Assembly (NCBI GenBank): GCA_014529385.2
Contig: CM043959.1
Location: 88,079,029 to 88,142,528, forward strand
From: Adiantum capillus-veneris
Lineage: Eukaryota > Streptophyta > Polypodiopsida > Polypodiales > Pteridaceae
Direction: 5' to 3'
Length of the DNA: 63,500 nucleotides
The translations under genes and the position numbers were made by a program. The first letter of the stretch is position 1, and each line of letters starts with the position of its first letter. Below, piece by piece: positions 32,480 to 43,378 of this stretch. The notes under the pieces are model-generated. The model saw only the letters and a list, made by a program, of their open reading frames with translations. It made no database searches and had not been told where the DNA came from.

Positions 32480-32773
32480 GGGCAGTTAGATTTCCCGAGG
32501 GGTGTTTCCAAACAATGAAAGTAAATAAATAATAAGAAAGAAATCAACAAAAAGGATAGATAGTAGTCACACGCTGGTGACACCCTTCGTGCTAGACGAG
32601 GTCCACGCGCGCGCGCGCACACACACAGCCTGCTGCCCGGTCCAACACCAAGCGCGCGCGCACACTGTCTACTGCACAGTCCAGCAGCAAGCACACACCT
32701 GAACACACAACACATTCATGCACACACACAAAAGCATATGGCCAAAGCATTGATGATGTACTGAATTGCAACA
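32480..32773 (+). other. Non-coding stretch with CG/CA alternating run
   Basis: No gene is seen. A strictly alternating purine-pyrimidine tract, (CG)n then (CA)n, lies at 32604-32627, and a shorter GCGCGCGC run at about 32652. Such tracts can adopt Z-DNA. This may be the 5' region of LINE-1b. Confidence 0.5.
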
Positions 32774-33777
32774 GTGCACATTAGGAGGAGAGGAAGAACG
32801 AATGCGCTGTTGAATCTATTGTTCAGCAAATTCAGAAATGAGGAACAAGGTCAGCTCACCTATGTGCAAATCCCACTAGCTGTGACAAAGGCAACATTCA
32901 TGGTCACCAACAAAAGGATAACACGGGTGGAGAAAGAGATGAAAGAATGGAAGACCGAAATGGAAGGGTGGTGGAAAGAGAAGGCCAACCTCATCCAAAT
33001 GGTCTTCAATGAAGGCTCGCAATGGAAGAAAGAAAAGGAAAATCTACGGGCTGCAGTCCAAGCACTCCGAGAAGAGGTCTCAACCCTCAAACAAGAGCTT
33101 GCAGAAGTTAGAGTAGGGAGGGAACTAGAGGAGGGAGAAATCCAGCCTTCTGTGATAAACGAACTCAATGACATCAAAGAACAAGTGCGAAAAATCAAGG
33201 AGGAAGAGAAGCAACACAAAGCAACGACATCATCATGGGTGGATGCAATCACAAAAACACAAAGAAGGTAGATGAAGCCGAAAAGTGGATAGAAGTCACC
33301 AAGAAAGCGAAGGGGAAAGAACCAACAGCCATTCGCACTCCCACAATTATTAACATGACCCTAGAGGAAGAGCAAAGAAGGAATACTAGCGCTTTGCATG
33401 TGCGTGTGACCGGCCTAAAAGACCGTGATAATGTGGAAGGCGAGGTCAAAGATCTCCTACATATGATGGGTGGTGAGGCCACAGACACTAAGGCATGGAG
33501 AGTGGGGAAGAAAAGAGAAGGAGAAGAAGGGAATGGGGAGACTTCAAAGGAGAGAGCATTGATCCTTCGTTTCCCCTCCATGGAAGCAAAGAAAGACTTC
33601 TTGAAGAGGCATCCTACACTAAAGAAAACGGGGTCATTCCTTGGGGATGACCTCACACTCTCACAGATTGCTCATATGAAAGAAGTCATGGCAGAGATAA
33701 GGACCGCCAGAGAGAAAGGAAAGGTGGAATTTTATAGAGATGGGAGAGTGGTCATAATGGAGAAGCGCTCCGCATGA
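32774..33777 (+). pseudogene. LINE-1b ORF1, coiled coil plus RNA-binding domain
   Basis: First frame 32774-33271: a charged region with a strong coiled-coil pattern (MKEWKTEMEGWWKEK; LREEVSTLKQELAEVR). Second frame from about 33260 to 33777: ALHVRVTGLKDR (beta strand of an RRM-like fold), ERALILRFPSMEAKKDFL, GDDLTLSQIAHMKEV, and a basic end. This matches LINE ORF1 proteins, which trimerise through the coiled coil and bind LINE RNA. A -1 frame change near 33265 separates the halves; the captured copy at 31059 has it too. Confidence 0.7.
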
Positions 33778-33790
33778 CGGCACGAGACCT

Positions 33791-34108
33791 ATGGGACCAC
33801 ACTCAAACTTGCTACCTGGACCTGTAATGGGTCTCTACGTCTTGATGTGGGTGCTTTTGAGAACAGTTTCACCGGGAGGGACATCATCTTTTACTCAAAG
33901 ACACCACGCCCCTGGACAGTCTATGCCACGGTTTAGCGGATACAAATGGAAGACAACTTGCAGAAAGGAGACTCGATCAGAGCACGAAGGACGGGGCTCA
34001 GGGGTAGTGGCAGTTTTATTCAGGGAGGAGTTGCAGCCATTGATACATATTGCCCGCAGAGATGAGGAGGCTAGGTACATGTGTAGGAGGCTAGGTACAT
34101 GTGTATAA
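33791..34108 (+). pseudogene. LINE-1b ORF2, endonuclease fragment
   Basis: About 33800-33930 reads CNGSLRLDVGAFENSFTGRD in one frame, then shifts near 33900 to HHAPGQSMPRFSGYKW and VLFREELQPLIHIARRDEEARYM. This is the N-terminal part of the AP endonuclease seen in LINE-1a at 276-540. It ends in a small direct repeat (GGCTAGGTACATGTGTA twice, about 34070-34105). Confidence 0.7.
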
Positions 34109-34119
34109 GTATAGGCAGA

Positions 34120-36170
34120 CACTCAATGTCTCAGTAAACAGATCCACAAATGGTATACATAAAATTCCAAAACCCTAGAATACAAGCTCACTCCTAAACG
34201 AGCGGCTATATGGACTTGTACCTGCCCAAAAACGATATAAACCTATGAACCTTGTACCTGCGAGCTACACCTAGCTCAAGCTGTATCCGCAAATGCATAC
34301 ATGGCATAAGACTGCATAAAACCGTGCTAAAAACTGCTCTCTGGAATGCCCCACACAATCATACATAGTCTGCACTGGGAGAAAGCGTAAACTGCGAGCA
34401 AAACATCATAGAATCTCGCACACTACCTCATCGGTCGGAAAAACGCGTCGACCACAAACCAAGCACAAAGCATGACCGATTGCCTATGGTCGTAATCGTC
34501 GTCCGAGAGCCACGCTCGCGAGAAAACTGCTCCGGAATGGTCAGTCGGAGCCGCTATGCGTCAATATGTGCCACCGAAGCTGGAAACTAGAGAATCGTCG
34601 AAGCCAGGATGCTCGGGAGAAAACGTGAATCAAATCCGCTCTGGAACGGACGTGGGAGAAAAGTCGTCGTCGAAGCTAAGCCGGAGGAGAGCCCAACTGC
34701 TCTCTCTCGCTCTCGCTCTTGCTACGTCGAAGACGAGAGAAACTGGTCGATGCCACCTTCTGCCGCCGGACGAAAGCGATCGCTAATGCCGTAGCCGCCG
34801 TAAATCGCCGAGAAAAACGCTGAAAGCCGATCTTCAGGAGAGCGTGGGTGTCGTAGTCCGAGCCGAATGCTTCAAGAGATTTATTGCGGGATCTGCTCTT
34901 CTTTGCCTTCTTCTTACCTTTCTTTCTTTTCTAAGTCTTTCTCCGCTTCCTATCTTTTTTGCTACAATCACAAGAGTTAGAGGAAGAGGAACTCTCTGAA
35001 TTGTCGGATAAGGACAATGATAAACTAGGATTGTATACGAAGAGAATACGCTTCTTCGGTTTACTGGGGACCTCAAAGGTAGATTTGCGACCCAAGTGCT
35101 TCTTTGTCTTCATTAGTCTGCTTTTGCAGCTTCGTCAAATTCATCCACTAAGTGATTTTGCATATTGAGGATCCTCTGAGTACCGTGTCATCTGTCGAGC
35201 ACAGTTGTCGACCTATTGTTGACACTAGATCTCCATTCTTTCAAAGGCTGAATGTGGAAGCGGAGCATACTCCTCTCCCGATTCCTCGGAAAGAGGTTGA
35301 CTCCCGTGAAAATCCCCATTGGGCTCTTCTTCACCCAAGTAATCAGGTGCAATAGTTTCCTCTTGGCGAGATTCATCCATTGAATCCATGTGTGCTGCAA
35401 GTAAAAGGATCGGATCCTTCGTAGAAGAAGAATCGTCTGAGCTCTGATACCACAGTAATGGACTTGGACACCCCAAGCCGTAGATCTAGAACAACACACG
35501 TGAGAAAAACTCAACAAAATGTTATGAGAGAGAGAGAGAGAGGACGCAGCATGGCAGAGTTCCATGCCCAAATGCACTCGCCCCAAAGACTGGCTCCCCT
35601 CCTCGATATTTCTTTATCATTAAGCTTCAACAAGTACAATGTCCAAGAGTCTCTCTCTCTTTGGCAAGCTCCCAAGCTAATATGCCAAAGTGAGAGCCCT
35701 GGCAACTTACTTAAAGACCCTTGGCCAACCAGAAGCAGTACACATAAAAAGCATCAAGTCTCAAAAGCATCTAGGTCCAAAAGCATGCGCCCAAGGGTTG
35801 TTCGTATGCACTACCACATCAGCACTTGCCTTCGCAAATCGCGCCGCCAAACACGGGTGTCCATATAGCGCTACCACGTCAACATGCTCTACGCAAATTG
35901 AAATCAGTCCCTCTGCTTTGTTTTTTAATAGCTTTAGGTCCCTCGGTCGAGATCCATCTGTTGGAACAACTTTTAGGTTAGGTTTTTAAAACTAATCGCT
36001 TTTGGGCCACTTGGCTGGATTTTGTAAGTTGGTAAAACTTCTTTTGCCTCTTTGCTAGGGTTTAGGTCCCCTTTTGTCCGGCCTGTGTCCTTCAGGGAAG
36101 GCCACGTCATCACTTTGTGAACCAGCCATAGAGGTAACTTCAAAGACAAAGAGCCAGCAACCAAGAACGG
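34120..36170 (-). mobile_element. Minus-strand LTR-element fragment inside LINE-1b
   Basis: A perfect initiator-Met primer site on the minus strand (plus strand GCTCTGATACCA, 35441-35452) marks the LTR/leader border. LTR-like sequence starts at about 35459 and extends right to about 35965. To the left, minus frames between 34834 and 35476 encode a Ser/Asp/Glu-rich then Lys/Arg-rich product (QSSDDSSSTKDPILLLAAHM; LGRKSTFEVPSKPKKR) that could be gag. No pol is present. The left end is undefined. Confidence 0.5.
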
Positions 36171-36229
36171 AGATAGAAGCAAGCACAAGGACAGGTGGGT
36201 TTCAAACGTACTTTCTTGACTATCGACCA

Positions 36230-36998
36230 CATCTCCGTGCTTTGCTGTCTGATTGATGGAGCAAAGGCACGCAAGAGGAGGCTCTACTGCTGCTTTCTGG
36301 ATTTCCACAAGGCCTTTGATATTACCCCAAAAGAGAGACTCTTTCAGCGACTGCAGGAGCTACACATATAATCGGAGATGCTATGGGCCATTCATTCTCT
36401 ATATGCACAGGTCACAGGTAGGGTACGATACCCAGGTGGACTATCAAATTCCATTGCTAGCACCATTGGTGTGAAGCAAAGCTGCCCCCTATCCTCTTTT
36501 TGGGCTCTACATCGATGAGATATCATGCTACATTCTAAAGGCAAGGGAGAGGGATTAGACTTGGCAGGTAAACCAGTCCATACTATGCTTTATGCTGATG
36601 ACATTATTTTGATTTTTGAGACACAAGAGAGTTTACAGAGCCACCTACGAGCTCTGGATGATTTTTGCACACATAGAGGACTCACAGTGAATCTTGGCAA
36701 GACCAAGGTCGTGATCTTCCATACTTCCGGGAGTGTTAGGAGCAAAGCACTGCTTATCGCAGCAACAGCAGGAGAACAGGTAGAGGTGGTGGACTCATAT
36801 GTATACTTGGGGGTGACTTTTAGTGGCACTAGATTCTCCATGGCTCAGGCAGCCAGAGATCGACTTACACCACGATATGCAATGCTGGCCACTCTAGAGC
36901 GCAGATGTCACCATGCCCACTTCCAGGAATCCCGCACCAAGGGGTGGCTCTTTTATACCTTGGTCACTCCTGCTATGATGTACGCCGCCGCAGTATAG
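36230..36998 (+). pseudogene. LINE-1b ORF2, reverse transcriptase
   Basis: RRLYCCFLDFHKAFDI (motif A), then STIGVKQSCPLS (motif B, Ser for the usual Gly-Cys context), then MLYADDIILIFETQESLQ (catalytic YADD intact), NLGKTKVVIFHT and YVYLGVTFSGTRFS. Stops near 36370 and 36515 break the frame. The fingers region upstream is missing. Confidence 0.8.
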
Positions 36999-37000
36999 GC

Positions 37001-37704
37001 ACCAGGGCTATCAGTCATAGTTACCCGGAACAGGGAACGTGGAACGGCAACATGCATGAAATGCCATTCCCTGTTTCGGATACTCACATCTGAAACACAG
37101 AACGAGGATCCAGAACGGGAAATTGGGATGGGATTAGAGGTGACCTAAAAATGGCCATTCCCTGAAACTATGCTATCACCATCTCTATGGACACAGATAG
37201 AGCGACCACAAGACCCAGGTCATTATGATTTCACGTTGGCTTTACAACAAATCCTCAATTCCTCATGACATCATCAAAGCAGAGCTAGCTGCACCACTGA
37301 TGTTGGTGGAGGCCTTATTTCAAACGGTCTCCTTCATCGAGCTCATGAGAGAGCTCCCATTAGACACACTTACACGCAGAGCTTTTGAGGCATCGATACT
37401 GCTGCATCAAGAGGGAGAGACGAGATCATGGCACTCTCAGGTCACAAATTGGTTTACATCTCATGGCTTGGACATCACAAACCTACCTCTTTTCCAGTAT
37501 GGCCCCGACTCCCCCCACACATGCCTCTCACACAGTGAGCGAAACAGAGTACTCAAGCAAGATCTTTGGCAGCTATATATCCGAGAGACATGGATCACAC
37601 CCGGAGAGCCTCTCCCCACGAAGAGGCAGTACTACAGAGACCAATTTCTAACCATTCTAGCACATTGCTTCATCCAGAGACCGAGGTACAAGATGTACAC
37701 ATGA
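37001..37704 (+). pseudogene. LINE-1b ORF2, post-RT region
   Basis: The frame at 37225-37704 reads AELAAPLMLVEALFQTVSFI and RQYYRDQFLTILAHCFIQRP, aligning with LINE-1a at 8540-8930. The Cys/His end seen in LINE-1a at 13674 is absent, so the copy is 3' truncated near 37704. The segment 37001-37220 contains CGGAAC-rich direct repeats and appears rearranged. Confidence 0.55.
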
Positions 37705-37739
37705 CAGAAGATGTTATCTAAAATACATCAATCCTACAC

Positions 37740-38400
37740 AAAAACTATATGTGAAGCATGGATGAGATCAGGCATAAAGGGTTTCAAGCGCATACTAATC
37801 ATGCACGCAAAGATCTTATACACGAAAGACATGAGAGTGATCGGTCTCCACTGTAGGAGGGACGATGCATCTCCGTCTTTCAATAAAAGGAAATGCGTCA
37901 GGACTGAGTGCATCCCAAAACTGCAAGAAAAACTGTCAAATCAACCCATCCTCTACAGGGCAAGATGCACCATCTAGGCCAACCACTACGTCATGCATCT
38001 CCTACATAGAGTAGGGGGCTAGTAAAGTGGTAGCACATAACCTCTGTAGCCACAAGCTTATGAACATGAGACCAAACCTCTTCTCTGGCATGCAAATATC
38101 ATCAGTCAGCTGATCGGCACTAAACAAATGCTCAAAATAATCTAAAGCTGTGTCAAGGACCTCATTAGGATCTGTGGGCAACCCGTCAACACAATCTTGT
38201 AAGGCCCTAATAGAAGTCCCCTTGGGACGCTCTCGGAAGTGTGCAAAGAAATCCTTATGCATCCTATCCCCTTTGGATATCGATGTCGATACCGAAGCAC
38301 GATAGGCAAAGTCGATTTCTCAGTCTGAATGTGACTGAGAGTCTCTCTGGTGTCAAACTTGCGCTCACCCAAAAACTCATCTCCTAGAAACTCCTCGAGC
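37740..38400 (-). pseudogene. LINE fragment: linker and start of reverse transcriptase
   Basis: Minus frame 38002-38262 reads KDFFAHFRERPKGTSIRAL then DYFEHLFSADQLTDD, the linker between endonuclease and reverse transcriptase of plant L1-type LINEs. Further along the minus strand (about 37860-37970) a broken frame has VEDGL and QFFLQFWDALSPDAF, matching the DG...EFF..FW motif at the start of reverse transcriptase. It may belong to the LINE-2 type at 15650. Confidence 0.6.
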
Positions 38401-38556
38401 TGCCGTCATATGCGACTCAAACGGTCCGGTAATTCACCTTCCTTGCGGAACACGCCTCGTCGCCGCTCTGCACAACTGTCTGTCTACAAGCCTGGGGAGA
38501 TGCAGTGATGCATGTGTCTCAAGCGTCTTGACACTTGTCTTTCTTCTAGCCCTTGA

Positions 38557-38591
38557 CTTCTAAAAGCTTCTAGAACTTTCTAGAATCTTCC
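38557..38591 (+). promoter_or_regulatory. Heat-shock-element-like array
   Basis: Seven adjacent 5-bp units alternate nTTCn and nGAAn. The last five (38567-38591: CTTCT AGAAC TTTCT AGAAT CTTCC) are perfect and the second (AAAAG) has one mismatch. Heat shock factor trimers bind such arrays. A TATA-like TTTATAAT lies 31 bp downstream (38622-38629), then AATAAAGAAATAACG (38644-38658), a box similar to one in the LTRs of A and B (AATAAAGAAATACCG on their strand). It may be the U3-R part of a decayed LTR. Confidence 0.6.
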
Positions 38592-38659
38592 TCTCTTAAC
38601 AGAAACTGATAGGAGTTGTACTTTATAATTGATTCGCATCAATACAATAAAGAAATAAC

Positions 38660-40784
38660 GCCACGGGCACCTATTTAGTGTAACATCCAGTGACTTGACA
38701 AAAACATACAAAACTACAACAACCCCTAAACTTCAAAGAACCAAACAACTTGAAACAACTAAACCGTGACAGGAAATTGAGAAGACGACTTTGATGCAAG
38801 GAGCCCCTGTACACAAGTCGGTGGCCCTCAACTGCCACTATCAATGCCCCCAGTTCCAGTTGGGTTTTTCTTTGTTGCCTCAAGGATGTTCATACAACCA
38901 GTGGAAACAGGCTCTCGGATTTCTGTGCTCAGGCAACCAGCAATACAGCTTCTGTATACCCTTCTCTGTGTCCAAGTGCGCTAGACAAAGGTGCTTTTAT
39001 AGCACCAAAAGGCTACGCCAATTAGGGAAACCCTATCCCAAAAAGCAGCGTGCACACACACACTCAATATTCTAGTGCAGCGCAACGAGCACACACACTC
39101 AACATTCTGACACAAATTTGAATACCCGCTCAGAAATCTTCTTCTCAATCTCCCTTCACTCTCTTTCCAGTTCCAATTGTTTCAAGATGTTTAAAGTGCA
39201 AAGTTCCCTGAAGTTTTGCAGATTGTGTAGTCTCTGTGTTCCCGTCCAATCACTCACAATTTACTAGTGTGTTTTAAAGTATGTTGAGTCTATCATTGCT
39301 TGTGTTTGTCAAAGTGGCAGCGGAAAAGGTGAACCAGATAATGACTGCAACCAGTGATAAAAACTCAATTGACAAACTGGCACAGGGCTTTTTCCCGTAT
39401 GTAGAGGAACCTAATCTTTGGAGAAAAAACAGAGGATGACCTAACCTGGCCTAGAGGGGTGGGATGGAAAATGCGCGAGCGAACACTGCTACAGACTGCA
39501 TTTGGCTTTGGCAAGCAAAGGGGGTGTCTTGTAATTAACTGCATGAATTTGCACATGTATCTCCTCTTATTCTGTATTTTCGGCTTATGCTCCCGGTACA
39601 CAACACTCCCCTTGTTCTTGTTCCTGTACAAATGAGCACGCTCGATTGTTCAATCCGCACAACCTTCTTTTGTCAGTCGGAAATTGTTTTCCTCCTTGAG
39701 TGGCTCTCCTTCTCGTAATACCAATGGATTCCATAGATAATCTCTGGCAGATAGGCATCGCCCAGATGGCTCCCCTTCTCCTTTACCTCGTATTGGCGGA
39801 CCTGCTCTATGGCACAGGACGTTCCCTATTCTTCTTCTCTGGCTGCAAAGGGCTCTTGCCTCTGGCGATCGCCCTTTGCTTCAGGCTTCGGTAAGCAGGT
39901 CCTTTTGCATCCACCTTGAAGCATGCAGTCCTAAAACTACATTACGCTCTCAAGGCCGTAGCTCACCACCACCACCACCCCCAAGCAACGTAGCCAGCTG
40001 CCAGCCTAAGTTCGGGTGAAGGGGCCACCAAAGGTGAGTGAGCAACCGCGTGCAATATTCAATCTACGTCAATTGAAGGGGTGCGATCAAGCTGAGCGCC
40101 ATAGTAGCCACCAAAGCGAATCCAACTCAAGGGGGCTTTCAGCTACGTTGAATAGGGCTTGCTGATGTCCCACATCTACAGCAAGTACATTTTAGCATTG
40201 GGGGGCGATGGGTCCCTGTAGAGGTACACGGTTCTTTAATGGCCCCTTTATCTTAGAGTTGCGACAGATAAAAGAACAAACAGTGGATGCCCGGATGATC
40301 AAAGGGACTCCATTCGTCGGCAAAATCCAGGTGTGCAGTTAGGCAGTGGTCACGTAAGGCATAGTTATTATTTATATGCTACTAAGCCAACTATGCATAT
40401 TCGTTGTGTTTGAACGCAACTATGCCTCTCATCGTAGTCACCTAAAGATGCAACTCTGCAAATTACTGGCTCTTGGAGAATGCCAACCAAGGTACAACAA
40501 TTGTATATTTGCTCGTAAACGGGCCCAGTTGAGCGCACAAGGAAAGCTAATTCGTTCACATTGCTGAAACATATGCTTCATGCTGCAAAAGCTGTCAAGC
40601 AACCAGGTTCATTTAAACTCCTCCCTCGCATAGTTGGCATAGTTGCATGGTGAGCCACTAAACTCCATGTGATCATGACACAAGAATAGTTATTTGTCAG
40701 AATTATCGATAACTACGTTATGTACAGGATTACTTTTGTGAGGGATGATTTACTTTATTACCAACCGAAGTGGCTAAGGGAGGA
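38660..40784 (+). other. Non-coding stretch, no gene recognised
   Basis: Short frames only. A GGTGCTTTTATAGCACC hairpin lies at about 38990-39006, two CACACACACTCAA-type repeats at about 39051-39105, and a CACC run at about 39967. The beginning could be the leader of the LTR suggested at 38557. I see no motif that supports a protein or RNA gene. Confidence 0.4.
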
Positions 40785-40936
40785 ACAAAATGCATGTTGG
40801 CACGTGGTTAGGGCATTGGGCTAATAATCAAGAGGTCATGGGTTAGAGACGCAGTCTGCTCGCCTTGAGATATGCACCCATCGTTGATCCTAGCTCCCAG
40901 GGTTCACCCCATGGGAGATAATGTTGTGGGGTTATG

Positions 40937-41009
<73 letters not shown>
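40785..41009 (+). repeat. tRNA-like SINE ending in a (CT)n tract
   Basis: GTGGTTAGGGCATTGGG at about 40804-40820 resembles an A-box region and GGGTTAGAGAC at about 40851 resembles a B box (GGTTCGANNCC). The spacing and the intervening AATCAAGAGGTCATG suit a tRNA-derived head. The body ends near 40939 with a pure CT array of 70 bp (40940-41009) acting as the tail, followed by a short CA run. Confidence 0.5.
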
Positions 41010-41010
<1 letters not shown>

Positions 41011-41023
41011 ACACACACACACA

Positions 41024-41215
41024 CCGACACACGTCACAAACACATGCACAATGTGGTGCGGACACGCATGAGATATAAGCAAGAGAAGAGCTCTTACACA
41101 CACACATCATAACAATGGTGTGGACACACATGAGATATGGGCAAGAGAGAGCTCTTACACACACACATCACAACACATGCACGATATGGTGTGGACACAC
41201 ACGTGCCAAAAGTGG
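41024..41215 (+). repeat. Tandem repeat, about 65-75-bp unit
   Basis: Two and a half copies of a unit containing CATGAGATATRRGCAAGAG, GAGCTCTTACACACACACATCA and ATGGTGTGGACACAC. The CA-rich part is shared with the microsatellite just upstream. Confidence 0.7.
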
Positions 41216-41535
41216 ACCAAGAGCTTGAAAGAGAAGAAGAGAAGAGAAGTTTTTGGCTCGTCGAAAGGGCAAGGCCATAGTGTTGCTTATCCTTTTCGGC
41301 TTAATCAAAAATCTAAATTCAGTTTCATTCGTCCTCTTTGATCTCGGCACTTGTGATGATTCTTATGAGTCATCACTTCAATCAAAACTAACGATGAAGG
41401 TCTTTTACGGCTTTAAGATAATACCTATTCCATATATCTTACACCAAACATTGAAAAGTAAGAGATGGGACTAGAAATAGACTTAACTTCTTCCACTAGG
41501 TAGGCCTTGTGATTGTACCATTTGTTAACAATCCA

Positions 41536-41538
<3 letters not shown>

Positions 41539-41619
<81 letters not shown>
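41539..41619 (+). repeat. Compound microsatellite (CT)n(CA)n
   Basis: CT repeats 41539-41583, then CA repeats 41585-41619, both nearly perfect. It sits in non-coding sequence. Confidence 0.95.
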
Positions 41620-41621
<2 letters not shown>

Positions 41622-41740
41622 CGAAATGGCCATAGTCATAGGACACCCAAACGGTGGGTCATGTATATTGTTTCATCAAAATACGGTTTAAATTCAAGAT
41701 CTAAGGTTAATTTTGGCGGTGCAAATGCTCTTGGACTATC

Positions 41741-41970
41741 AGCTCTAATGTCCAACCAAATGACACCTAGAATAGGAGCATCAGATCTTATTAAAGCATG
41801 CCATGATACATGACCATCTCGTTCCTTCTTATAGAGTGATTCGCATAATGTACTAGCTCTAATGTCCAACCAAATGACACCTAGAATAGGAGCATCAGAT
41901 CTTATTAAAGCATGCCATGATATAGGACCATCTTGTTCCTTCTTATAGAGTGATTCTCGTAATGTACTAG
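41741..41970 (+). repeat. Tandem duplication, 113-bp unit
   Basis: AGCTCTAATGTCCAACCAAA starts at 41741 and again at 41854. The two units differ at only a few positions over about 110 bp. Confidence 0.9.
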
Positions 41971-42212
41971 CTCCTCAAGAAGGTTAATGGTTTAAATTGC
42001 CCCCTAGCCTACTCAACCGACTCTTGAGCTTGTGGAGAGGTCATGAATGTCACACACACACACACACATGCAACGTGTGTACGTGTGTGTTTCAGCTACG
42101 TGTGTCACATGCAATAGAGCTTGAGATGCCCATTTTTGTGGGAATGGACCTCCTCGGGGGTCTCACCTAGCATTGTCAAGTTCGAGAGTTAGGAAATACT
42201 TTTAATCAATTA

Positions 42213-42435
42213 TGTGATAGTTGCTACCATATATGTAGTAGTGATGTGTGTGAACACACTTAGGACCGTTAAGGGACCTTTTCCCTCACCAGGAGGTTTT
42301 TTACCCATGCATTGTATATATGCCCATCACTTCAGGGCTAATTTATCTTTCTATTTACGCACTAAGCAATACACTTGTTGTGTGCCTTGAGCTTCTCCAA
42401 GTTGTGTGTGTATCCTTGCAACCCTAATTCCAACA
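42213..42435 (+). repeat. Copia-family LTR, plus orientation (copy D)
   Basis: 223 bp, TGTGATAGTTGC...ATTCCAACA. Its reverse complement aligns with 60259-60488, 63348-63500 and 54164-54395. It is followed at 42438 by TGGTATCAAACC, a primer site close to the initiator-Met type, so it was a 5' LTR. No gag or pol follows within 1.7 kb, so the internal region is lost or unrecognisable. Confidence 0.75.
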
Positions 42436-43313
42436 ATTGGTATCAAACCAGGTTGCCTCCTCTCAAGCATAGTCGCCAACGTCACCAACACCTCCCTGCT
42501 CACTTTCTCCTAATTGGGTGAGCTTTGGTAAGTGTCAACAAGTCGAGTAATACTTCGGTAGGCTCAATGAAATGGAAATGGCCTATGAACTTTGAGAATA
42601 GCAGAATTAAAAGAATTAGAGTGAGCATTTTTGTGAGATTACTTTGAGAACTTGGAGGGTGAACTTAATTGGTGGTAGCAACATAAACATAGTACTTAAT
42701 TAACTTGGCATGAATAATAATTTTGCAAGAGAGAGAGTATTAGAGAACATGACAATAGATGAGGACCGGATTTACTTGGAGCCGGTCTCCCCTCCAAAAT
42801 GCGTTTGTAGTATAGATTCTCCCATCAAGAGAGACTTTGTTACAATACAATCTTTGTGTTCCTTGTGACCTTGGTGATGCTATGAAGATGGAAAGATTCA
42901 TGCATCACAAGCTTAACATAAACTTTGCAAAAAGCATTAATTATCCCAAGCCTCAGTCCCAAAGCCTCAAACACCTTCGAAGGTCGAGAGAGCTAGTGGG
43001 GAATGAGGGTAGGGAAGAGGAAGAAGAATCATTCATACGAGAAAGAAATAGTTCATCACTTATCATCACTCTTCTTGCTTAGCATAACATAATAGCATAG
43101 TAATGAAGATGAAGAAGATGAAAAGCTTAAGCATTGAAGCATGGTTCTTGGTTGGATTTGCATTCCATAGCCAAGAGTGTTGGTGTAGGCTCTCCACTTC
43201 TCAACAAGCTTGGAGAAGGAGATGGAGCTCTTGCATTTTGCACTCCACACAATGAGAGAATGTGTGTGTGAGTGTGTGGGAGAGTATACCCTCCCTCTCA
43301 TGCTTGGTCCACA

Positions 43314-43378
<65 letters not shown>

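Larger units (their letters stand above)
32774..37704 (+). mobile_element. LINE-1b, broken non-LTR retrotransposon with ORF1 and ORF2
   Basis: ORF1 lies at 32774-33777 and ORF2 pieces at 33791-34108 (endonuclease), 36230-36998 (reverse transcriptase) and 37001-37704 (C-terminal region). An LTR-element fragment fills about 34120-36170. It belongs to the same family as LINE-1a; the reverse transcriptase and thumb regions align in the same order (NLGKTKV, VYLGVTFSGTRFS). Confidence 0.75.

Noticed and set aside
36525-36998. Independent viral or group II intron reverse transcriptase
   Set aside because: It aligns in order with LINE-1a and follows a LINE ORF1 and endonuclease; it is LINE-1b.
40785-40937. 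Functional tRNA gene
   Set aside because: A- and B-box-like motifs exist, but no complete cloverleaf could be drawn and the B box has GGGTTAGAGAC; a SINE fits better.
41024-41215. CRISPR-like array
   Set aside because: Units are directly adjacent without unique spacers, and the sequence is eukaryotic; it is a simple tandem repeat.
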